Positions 1 to 6,353 of a stretch of DNA of 19,080 nt are shown here, one piece after another. The position numbers and the translations under genes are program-made. Positions within the stretch are counted from its first letter, which is position 1; every line of letters begins with the position of its first letter. The notes under the pieces are model-generated. The model was not told the DNA's origin. It did not search any database and saw nothing but the letters and a program-made list of their open reading frames with translations. This DNA comes from JABGPL01 sp964387885. GTDB taxonomy: Bacteria > Electryoneota > AABM5-125-24 > Hatepunaeales > Hatepunaeaceae. The stretch is from NCBI GenBank assembly GCA_964387885.1, contig CAYLYZ010000111.1, forward strand, positions 1 through 19,080, in the 5' to 3' direction.

Positions 1-1
1 T

Positions 2-1034
2 CAAATGCCATTACTGTTCGACACAAAAGTACTTTTTAACCGGATGAACCTTTTTTATTTGCTGCTGTCGAGAAAAACCTGATTTTATAATTATACAATG
101 TGGACTATCTTTCCATTTGTTACGAAAGTTACCTCTTCTCGCAAGTTTGATAAAACTTGTTAATCCCAAGGTTGTAATTGCAATCAAACCCTGGCAAAAG
201 ACTTGGAATTCAGAAATTTGGGTTCCGAAAGATACCTTAAAACGTCCTGCTAGTGAAATAGAATCACCAATAATAAAAGCAGTCTTTAATTTTATAGTTA
301 AGTTCTCTGATATATTTATATCAATTACTGATGAGATACAAGAGGATATGAGATTCTTCAACATTCCTGAAAGGAAAATTTTCAGAATAAATAATGGCGT
401 CAATACTGCAATATTCTGTCCGGTTACTCCAAGTGAAAAGCGGAGTATGAAGAAATATCTTGGATTACCTGATATTGAAATTGTTACATACGTAGGTTTA
501 ATGAAACCAGAAAAAGGATTACCTATCTTACTCGAAGCATGGGCGGAAACAGTTATCTCGCAGACTAAGCTCCACTTACTTATTGTAGGTCCAAAACAGC
601 CAATTATTGAATATAAATCTCTCCTTAAGCTTGTAGAAGAACTCAATATTGAGAACAGTGTAACTTTTACCGGATGTAGAGATAATATTTCTGATTATTT
701 AAAAGCTAGCAGTATCTTCGTGTTGCCATCAATTTTGGAGGGATTTTCAAATGCTGTATTAGAGGCAATGAGTTGTGGTCTCCCGGGAGTATTTACAGAT
801 ATTCCCGGAATACGCACAGCCATAAATCATGGGGTTAACGGTCTGCTTGTGAAACCTGGGAATTCTGAAATGCTAGCAAACGCTATTATATCATTGTTAT
901 TGAACAAAGATATGGCGAATAATCTAGGAGAGGAAGCGCGAAAGACAATACTTGAGGAGTTCTCGGTTAATAAAATTGTACAGCAATATATTAATGCATA
1001 TCATAGCTGTCTGCAACAGAGGGATGCACTTTAG
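2..1034 (+). CDS. Family 4 glycosyltransferase (GT-B), 5' end outside window, frame broken near position 75
   Basis: This gene probably transfers a nucleotide-sugar-derived glycosyl group during surface polysaccharide synthesis in the cytoplasm. The C-terminal GT1 domain is clear: NGVNTAIF, then VGLMKPEKGLPILLEAW, then the E-x7-E signature in EGFSNAVLEAMSCG, then GVNGLLVKPGN. The intact frame in the window runs from 48 to 1034. A TTG at 117 could be called as a start, but coding sense continues upstream of it (PDFIIIQCGLSFHL). The preceding piece lies in another frame, positions 2-82, and reads LFNRMNLFYLLLSRK before a stop. Dropping one A from the five-A run at 73-77 joins both into one smooth GT4 N-terminal segment. 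The defect is therefore either a real frameshift or a sequencing error. Sampled rows at 241, 301 and 661 have about 28-30% GC, well below the genes to the right, which suggests a different origin. The substrate is unknown. Confidence 0.85.
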
Positions 1035-1066
1035 ATAATAACACACAACCTGCAATGAGTACCAGG

Positions 1067-1085
1067 ATTCTGTGGGAAACAGAAT
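1067..1085 (+). terminator. Possible weak terminator hairpin after the glycosyltransferase
   Basis: ATTCTGT and ACAGAAT form a perfect 7-bp stem around a 5-base loop, 32 bases after the stop codon. No real T-run follows (AGATTTAT), so this may only be a 3'-end stabilising hairpin. Confidence 0.3.
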
Positions 1086-1186
1086 AGATTTATACGCACT
1101 CCAGGTGTATGGATTCTGCCTATCTGCCGTTTAACCTGTAGTGAATGATTACTAGCAATGTTAGCAAAAGGTAATCCGATCACATC

Positions 1187-1254
1187 TTTTTTAAAAAAAA
1201 TCCATGGTAAATAGAGTAGATTGACTTGACATATTAACCATCAATAAATACATT
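1187..1254 (+). promoter_or_regulatory. Candidate promoter with upstream A/T tract for the CBM9/DUF5916 gene
   Basis: A sigma70-like pair is visible: TTGACA at 1226-1231, a 17-base spacer, and TACATT at 1249-1254. A T6A8 tract at 1187-1200 lies upstream and could bend DNA or act like an UP element. The predicted transcript would start near 1261 and leave a leader of about 75 bases before the ATG at 1336. FCB bacteria often use a different -33/-7 consensus, so this is a reading from sequence only. The rest of the 1035-1335 gap shows no gene or RNA that I can recognise. Confidence 0.45.
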
Positions 1255-1335
1255 TTCATGTTCGGAATCAGTTAAGAATGGTCGTGCGTCCAAACTAAAC
1301 CATTTTTTCATGTTTAACATCACGAGACCGAACGT

Positions 1336-3915
1336 ATGAGATTTGATATCTATCTCAAGACTGTAACCACTCTCTGCTTGATTTTACTCCTCACAACTCT
1401 CTGTGTTGCAGGAAACAACTCCGTAAAAAATCATTTCGATCCCTTTGGTACCGGAGCTGAATATCCGGATTTAGCTGACGGTCGAAAAACACCTGTCCCG
1501 GCAATTACCGCCTACCCACTCGGTGAAATGTCTGTTAAACTGGATGGCATTATTGACGATCCTGTCTGGCAATTGGCTGAAACCGCAAAAGGACTCCGGA
1601 TCTGGAGCCCTAACCGAGGTGATATCCCCTGCCGTGAAACAGCGTTTAAAATCGCCTACGACGACGAAGCAATCTATGTCGCTTTCGCTGCTTATGAAAA
1701 TGACTTCTCGATGTTAGGTGACCAGCTGACACGTCGCGATAATATCACCGACTCGGATTTCATGGGTATCTATATCGATCCCTATCATGATCACACAACT
1801 GCCTATAATTTCATGGTCAGTCCATCAGGGGTACAGGGAGACAGGTATGTATACAACGATGGTAGTATGGACAATGGCTGGGATGCCGTATGGGAAGCAG
1901 AAGTTTCCAGAGATGAAAACGGTTGGTATGGTGAGTACAGAATCCCCTACTCTGCGGTAAGATTTAAACACTCAGACAAAATGACGTGGGGATTAAATTT
2001 CTACCGATTCATGCATCGCCATGGAGAGGATACCGGTTGGACAGTGTGGGACAAGGAAACTCGCGGATTCGTAAGTCGGTTTGGCGAGCTTCGCGGTTTA
2101 GACGGAATTCCGAAAAAACAGACTGTGAAGCTTCTCCCGTATGTTGTACACCGGTCTACCGATCCCTCTGATGGGGACTTCCACAATTTCGACAATTTCG
2201 GTCTCGATCTTGCGATGAACGTTACATCCAACCTGACGCTTAACGCTACTTTCCAACCGGATTTCGGGCAGGTTGAAGCAGATCCGGCACTGTTGAATAT
2301 TTCTCCTTTCGAGACTCATTACCAGGAGAAACGCCCGTTCTTCGTCGAAGGTCAGCAATATTTCTGGCATCCCGATTTCATCCAATTTAATCCACGCAGA
2401 ATAGGCACCGGAGATATTAATTCACGCATCCGGGCAGCCGGAAAACTGCTTGGAAAAACAGCTAACGGGATTTCAATTGCAGCACTTTATGCTGCCACAG
2501 ATATCACTGGAGAAGGACAAGCACATAATTTCCTGAAAAGTGGTGACCTGCTATCTCATTTTGCATTTGCGAAATTTGGCAGAGAATTCAAAAATGGAAC
2601 TCATAAAGTAAACCTTGCCCAGAGTATGGTCATTAAACCCGATGATCGTGATCAATTCGGGAATTTCGCAACACGTGATGGTTACACAACAGGCGCGGAT
2701 TTTGATATGAATTTTAAGAATCGTGAATACAATTTCCACGGTTCTTTTATTGGATCAATTGTTGATCCGGCTGAGTTAGAAAACGACCCAACCGTAGATC
2801 ATGAGCCAATCTTTGGAACTGGAGGTAATTTCGAACTGAGACGACTTGGCGGATTGGTAAAAGGTGGGTTATGGGGAAAATGGGAGACTGAAAAACTTGA
2901 TATTAATGATTTTGGCTACATCGAATCACCCGATGAACTAACTTCCGGTTTCTGGTCAGAATATGATTGGAATCCGAAACCAGGAAACTCCCTTTTCAGA
3001 AGCGGAGGTTTTGAACTTTCCTACCGGAACACGCTTTTTTATTCCGGTAATGAAGGTCCAATTGGACCAGATGGGGAGCCAATCTGGCAATATGAAACCG
3101 GACATAAACAGTCGAGTGAATTGAACTTGGAAGGCTCCCTTATGTGGAATTCTTTCTGGGATATGTGGGGTGGAATTGGAGGAGAAGGCACCGGAACTTC
3201 CAAATATGAAACTCGTTCATTTGAGGGCATACGAGGTCCATTGATCGAGACACAAGCTGCCGTTTGGGCATGGTTCGGCTTCCAGAGCGATTACCGGAAA
3301 CCTCTAAAATTATCCATCAACTTTAGCAGGTGGTTTGACGAGGCTGATGGTCAGGGTTACGAACTTAAATTGACGGGACGCTTAAATGCAACAAGTGCAC
3401 AAAGTTATACTTTCAATTTTTCTTACGACCACGACTTCAGCAGTGAACAACACCTCGACAATTTCGCAAATCCCAACTATGGAATTGGTGGAGTTAGTTA
3501 TCTATTCGCTAAACTCCATCGACAGACACTGAATTTGACGATGCGCGGAAATATCCTTTTCACACGTGACCTGTCACTGCAATTATACCTCCAGCCCTAC
3601 ATGACAACTGGTGACTACCATCAACCAGGTGAATTGAGCAATCCCAATTCATTTGATTTCAACAGTCCTGAGAGTGTCCCCGGTTTCGAATTTGGTGACG
3701 AAAACAACTACGATTTCCGCTACACGGCCGTCAACACCAACGTCGTCCTCCGCTACGAATACAACTCCGGCAGCACCTTCTTTTTCGTCTGGAAGCAGGC
3801 ATATGAGAGTTATTACCGCGGAAACAATGACATAAACTTAGATTTAAGTGACCTGTTTGCCAGTAAACCGGAGAATGTGTTTTTGGCGAAGATGACGTAC
3901 TGGTTCGAGATTTAA
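1336..3915 (+). CDS. Outer-membrane CBM9-like / DUF5916 beta-barrel protein
   Basis: An 859-residue secreted protein. Residues 1-26 are a typical Sec signal peptide (basic start, LCLILLLTTLCVAG). From about residue 60 comes a CBM9-like domain opening with VKLDGIIDDPVWQLAE, the hallmark of this family, running through DAVWEAEVSRDENGWYGEYRIP to about residue 250. The DUF5916 region follows, with the conserved FQPDFGQVEADPALLNISPFE and EKRPFFVEGQQYF. The rest is a series of alternating aromatic/polar strands, and the chain ends in MTYWFEI, a terminal aromatic pattern of outer-membrane barrels. The family is widespread in FCB bacteria. Its biochemical role is not established; the N-terminal domain suggests glycan contact. 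The ATG at 1336 has no obvious Shine-Dalgarno, but the signal peptide fixes it. Codons 3721-3780 are unusually rich in C-ending codons. Confidence 0.9.
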   Translation: MRFDIYLKTVTTLCLILLLTTLCVAGNNSVKNHFDPFGTGAEYPDLADGRKTPVPAITAYPLGEMSVKLDGIIDDPVWQLAETAKGLRIWSPNRGDIPCRETAFKIAYDDEAIYVAFAAYENDFSMLGDQLTRRDNITDSDFMGIYIDPYHDHTTAYNFMVSPSGVQGDRYVYNDGSMDNGWDAVWEAEVSRDENGWYGEYRIPYSAVRFKHSDKMTWGLNFYRFMHRHGEDTGWTVWDKETRGFVSRFGELRGLDGIPKKQTVKLLPYVVHRSTDPSDGDFHNFDNFGLDLAMNVTSNLTLNATFQPDFGQVEADPALLNISPFETHYQEKRPFFVEGQQYFWHPDFIQFNPRRIGTGDINSRIRAAGKLLGKTANGISIAALYAATDITGEGQAHNFLKSGDLLSHFAFAKFGREFKNGTHKVNLAQSMVIKPDDRDQFGNFATRDGYTTGADFDMNFKNREYNFHGSFIGSIVDPAELENDPTVDHEPIFGTGGNFELRRLGGLVKGGLWGKWETEKLDINDFGYIESPDELTSGFWSEYDWNPKPGNSLFRSGGFELSYRNTLFYSGNEGPIGPDGEPIWQYETGHKQSSELNLEGSLMWNSFWDMWGGIGGEGTGTSKYETRSFEGIRGPLIETQAAVWAWFGFQSDYRKPLKLSINFSRWFDEADGQGYELKLTGRLNATSAQSYTFNFSYDHDFSSEQHLDNFANPNYGIGGVSYLFAKLHRQTLNLTMRGNILFTRDLSLQLYLQPYMTTGDYHQPGELSNPNSFDFNSPESVPGFEFGDENNYDFRYTAVNTNVVLRYEYNSGSTFFFVWKQAYESYYRGNNDINLDLSDLFASKPENVFLAKMTYWFEI

Positions 3916-3968
3916 GCTCTCCCACCCCAACGCGGAATAGACAAGCATAAACGACATATTATCAACAC

Positions 3969-3995
3969 TGTAGGGGCACGTCGCCACGTGCCCTT
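3969..3995 (+). repeat. REP-like palindrome, copy 1 (TGTAGGGGC family)
   Basis: After TGTAG, the arms GGGCACGT (3974-3981) and ACGTGCCC (3986-3993) pair perfectly around CGCC. It lies 53 bases after the stop of the DUF5916 gene. It is an inverted near-copy (2 mismatches over 25 bases) of the element at 4109-4133. Confidence 0.75.
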
Positions 3996-4047
3996 GCTCG
4001 ATTACCAAAGAAAATAGTTATTGAGGATAAACTGTTTTTCGGGAAAA

Positions 4048-4072
4048 AGGGCGATTCGTGAATCTCCCGTAC
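4048..4072 (-). repeat. REP-like palindrome, degenerate copy 2
   Basis: Read on the minus strand this is GTACGGGAGATTCACGAATCGCCCT in two parts: outer GTACGGG...GCCCT and inner GATTC/GAATC arms. It has the same design as the other copies, with one arm mismatch. It sits between copies 1 and 3 in the convergent gap. Confidence 0.55.
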
Positions 4073-4108
4073 GGTGTGGGTGAATGGGGAATATGTGGTT
4101 GTTGGAAG

Positions 4109-4133
4109 AAGAGCACGTGGCGACGTGCCCGTA
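4109..4133 (-). repeat. REP-like palindrome, copy 3, inverted relative to copy 1
   Basis: The arms GCACGT (4113-4118) and ACGTGC (4123-4128) flank GGCG. Its reverse complement matches 3971-3995 at 23 of 25 positions. With copy 1 it brackets 113 bases, so the whole segment could fold into one long hairpin. Confidence 0.7.
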
Positions 4134-4139
4134 CAAACA

Positions 4140-4176
4140 GACGGATAGGAATGTCCGTCCTCCTCTGCTCTGGAGG
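4140..4176 (-). terminator. Two adjacent hairpins downstream of the histidine kinase gene
   Basis: GACGGA (4140-4145) and TCCGTC (4154-4159) form one hairpin. CCTCC (4159-4163) and GGAGG (4172-4176) form another, overlapping it by one base. On the minus strand they lie just after the kinase stop at 4184, and TGTTTGT follows. The T-run is weak, so they could be repeats rather than a terminator. Confidence 0.35.
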
Positions 4177-4183
4177 AAAACAG

Positions 4184-5371
4184 CTAATCGAGCGGTAGCA
4201 AAACCCGAATTACCGTCCCCACCCCAGCCTTCGATTCCACAACCATAATCTTCCCCCGATGGATGTCCTCAACAATTCTTCTTGCAAGCGAGAGACCCAG
4301 ACCCCAACCGCGCTTTTTAGTCGAGTAACCGGGGCGGAATATGTTGCGCCAGTCAGAGCGACTTATACCGCTGCCGTTGTCAATAACATCGAAAGCAACC
4401 CTGTTGCCCTTGACACTGCCTCGAACTGTAACTTTCCCACCCTTTCCGTGCAGAGCTTCGACAGCATTGCGAAGCAGGTTCTCTATTACCCAGCCGAATA
4501 AATCGGGATTTACCTGCACTGTCATTCCGGTTGGGAAAGCTGAATCAATTTCAACTTCACCTGAAGCCAATTGAGGCAGACGACGACGGATATATGTTAC
4601 AGCATTCTCAACCAGGGTTTCGACACTGACTTTTAAGAAACCAGCCTTTGATCCTATCCGATTAAATCTCTCTGCAACGGTCTTTAATCGATTAAGATCA
4701 TTTTGCATTTCTATACTTATGGTGGAAATTTCAGGTCGGTTCTCAGGCTCTTCATCGAGTAATTCAAGCCACCCGTAGAGTGAGGTTAAGGGCGTCCCCA
4801 ATTGATGAGCTGTTTCACGTGCCATCCCCACCCAGACCGAGCGTTCTTCACTCTTCTTGAGATTGACAAAACCGATGTATCCGATGAGAATCAATCCTCC
4901 TACCATAATGAGCTCGATCCAGGGCAGATAACGCAATCTGCGGATTTGATCGGAATCACCATAATAATAAAATTGCGTCAGATCAAATTCATCCAGCACA
5001 AGGGGCACAGGGAAATTTCCCTGCCTCGCCCACAATCTCATCAACTCATTTGCCCTTTTGATAGCGTCTTCTTTTGGTAATTCGTCCAGTTCAGGAAGTC
5101 CTGACCATGAGGTGGGTTCGTGATCCGCATTGGCGACAATCAGAGGAAAATCTTTTTTCGCCATTTCGTTAAGGTAGATGTCAAGTGCTTCATCACCTTG
5201 AATGAAAAGGCTCTTGAACCTCTCGACCTTGAGCGTTACATAGCGACGCGAGTTTGCACGTAATCCGTTTACAATCCAGTTTGTATAAAGCAAAACACCG
5301 AGAAGAATTGCCACTCCTGCGACAAACAAGCCCTGCTTGAAACCACTGATTCTCTTGTATGGGTAACGCAA
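4184..5371 (-). CDS. Membrane sensor histidine kinase
   Basis: A 395-residue kinase that should autophosphorylate on His in response to an envelope signal and pass phosphate to a response regulator. TM1 spans about residues 11-33 and TM2 about 151-170, enclosing a periplasmic sensor of roughly 115 residues that I do not recognise. The H-box is MARETAHQLGTPLTSL, with His189. The ATPase part shows an N-box (E297, N302 in ENLLRNAVEAL), the G1 box D331-N-G-S-G335, a likely F-box F345, and the G2 box G355-W-G-L-G359. The HQLGTPL form of the H-box is common in FCB kinases. The start is a TTG, chosen because AGGAGA lies 4 bases upstream. It follows the methyltransferase by 99 bases on the same strand. 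No response regulator lies in the window, so its partner must be encoded elsewhere. Confidence 0.93.
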   Translation of the reverse strand: MRYPYKRISGFKQGLFVAGVAILLGVLLYTNWIVNGLRANSRRYVTLKVERFKSLFIQGDEALDIYLNEMAKKDFPLIVANADHEPTSWSGLPELDELPKEDAIKRANELMRLWARQGNFPVPLVLDEFDLTQFYYYGDSDQIRRLRYLPWIELIMVGGLILIGYIGFVNLKKSEERSVWVGMARETAHQLGTPLTSLYGWLELLDEEPENRPEISTISIEMQNDLNRLKTVAERFNRIGSKAGFLKVSVETLVENAVTYIRRRLPQLASGEVEIDSAFPTGMTVQVNPDLFGWVIENLLRNAVEALHGKGGKVTVRGSVKGNRVAFDVIDNGSGISRSDWRNIFRPGYSTKKRGWGLGLSLARRIVEDIHRGKIMVVESKAGVGTVIRVLLPLD

Positions 5372-5375
5372 AAAT

Positions 5376-5381
5376 TCTCCT
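5376..5381 (-). promoter_or_regulatory. Ribosome binding site deciding the TTG start of the kinase
   Basis: AGGAGA on the minus strand, 4 bases before the TTG at 5371-5369. No ATG with comparable support is available nearby, so TTG initiation is the best reading. Confidence 0.6.
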
Positions 5382-5451
5382 GAAGTGTTGGTTTAAATGT
5401 TGATTATCAACTAATTACTCGGTACATGATACTCTCCTCATGGTTCATCTT

Positions 5452-5469
5452 TCACGCACGGACGCGTGA
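5452..5469 (-). terminator. Hairpin between methyltransferase and kinase genes
   Basis: TCACGC (5452-5457) and GCGTGA (5464-5469) pair perfectly around a 6-base loop, directly after the methyltransferase stop at 5471. No T-run follows on the minus strand, so it is more likely an intercistronic hairpin than a full terminator. Confidence 0.3.
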
Positions 5470-5470
5470 C

Positions 5471-6304
5471 CTACTGTTTTTTCGCCACAACCAGCAATGA
5501 TCCACCCTTCGGTTGCTCACCGGGCACCATATCGAGCAGCATTGCAGCTACCGCAATCGGAATTGCCGGTAACATATAAATTGCTACCGGAATTATCATC
5601 AACGGGCTAAGCCCAAGCATACTCATCGGAATTCGCTGGAGTAACTGCCAGGCTATCTTGCCAAAAAAACCATAGCCATGCACTATTCGCTCAATCTCAA
5701 AACCTACCGATTCGAGACGTTCCTGCGCCTGTCTATCTGAATAGCCATCCCGGAAATGCTCGTCCACCGTCCATTCGTGGTCATCTACCTCACGTTCAGC
5801 ATGAGAATGCTCGACCTCTTCCTCGTTCACAATACGAGGAGTGTGAATTATCACCCTCCCCCCTGGTTTCAAAATACGGTGAAATCCATGAAAAGTTGAA
5901 ACATCATCCTCAATGTGTTCCATAACATCTACTGACAGTATCAGGTCAAAATTATCTTCTCCAACAGGCAGTGCCTGTACATCACCGATCACAAACCTCG
6001 TCTTTGGGTGCACCTTTCGGAAATATTTTTCATTTCCATATAAGTGTTTTCTGTCTATCTCAAGTCCAACCAGATCGGCATCGGAATATATCCGCATCAT
6101 TCGGTCAGAATACTGACCGAAACCCATACCGGCATCCAGAATTTTTGGAGCGTTTCCAAGGTGTTTAAGCAATCTCCAGAGTTCCCGTCTCACATACCAG
6201 GCACGTAGAAAGATCGTTTCAAGTACAAGATGAAAAAACCGCCTTAATGTATTACTGCTACCCAGCATTTTTGCAAGTTTAAATTTTACCGGATCATATT
6301 CCAA
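5471..6304 (-). CDS. Class I SAM-dependent methyltransferase with C-terminal membrane segment
   Basis: A 277-residue protein with a Rossmann methyltransferase core of the Methyltransf_11/25 type. Motif I is ILDAGMGFGQYS (about 55-66). The acidic residue after beta-2 is in VGLEID (E82), GDVQALP gives D108, and DVMEHIED (126-133) and LKPGG (145-149) complete the fold. HTPRIVNEEEVEHSHAE continues the usual pattern of small-molecule or lipid/quinone-type methyltransferases. Residues 228-258 form a hydrophobic stretch (LGLSPLMIIPVAIYMLPAIP) that probably anchors it in the membrane. The substrate cannot be told. The start is a TTG at 6304, supported by GAGGGA 6 bases upstream; an internal ATG would remove 12 residues. 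It lies 49 bases downstream of the YfhO-like gene, so the two are probably co-transcribed. Confidence 0.9.
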   Translation of the reverse strand: MEYDPVKFKLAKMLGSSNTLRRFFHLVLETIFLRAWYVRRELWRLLKHLGNAPKILDAGMGFGQYSDRMMRIYSDADLVGLEIDRKHLYGNEKYFRKVHPKTRFVIGDVQALPVGEDNFDLILSVDVMEHIEDDVSTFHGFHRILKPGGRVIIHTPRIVNEEEVEHSHAEREVDDHEWTVDEHFRDGYSDRQAQERLESVGFEIERIVHGYGFFGKIAWQLLQRIPMSMLGLSPLMIIPVAIYMLPAIPIAVAAMLLDMVPGEQPKGGSLLVVAKKQ

Positions 6305-6310
6305 GTGTAT

Positions 6311-6316
6311 TCCCTC
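6311..6316 (-). promoter_or_regulatory. Ribosome binding site deciding the TTG start of the methyltransferase
   Basis: GAGGGA on the minus strand, 6 bases before the TTG at 6304-6302. The good spacing favours TTG over the next in-frame ATG. Confidence 0.65.
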
Positions 6317-6325
6317 AAGTTTTCA

Positions 6326-6350
6326 TGTAGGGGCGAATAATTATTCGCCC
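6326..6350. repeat. REP-like palindrome, copy 4 (TGTAGGGGC family)
   Basis: The sequence 6331-6350 is a perfect 20-base palindrome, GGGCGAATAA followed by TTATTCGCCC, preceded by TGTAG as in copy 1. It fills the gap between two genes of the minus-strand unit. On the minus strand no T-run follows, so it is more likely an RNA-stabilising or attenuating hairpin than a terminator. Confidence 0.75.
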
Positions 6351-6353
6351 TTT

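Noticed and set aside
11..646. Minus-strand open frame of 211 codons opposite the glycosyltransferase
   Set aside because: The opposite strand carries clear GT4 motifs. The long antisense frame follows from AT-rich codon use.
1035..1335. A tRNA or small RNA gene in the gap
   Set aside because: I found no cloverleaf or TTCRANY arm pattern, only one short hairpin, an A/T tract and a promoter-like pair.
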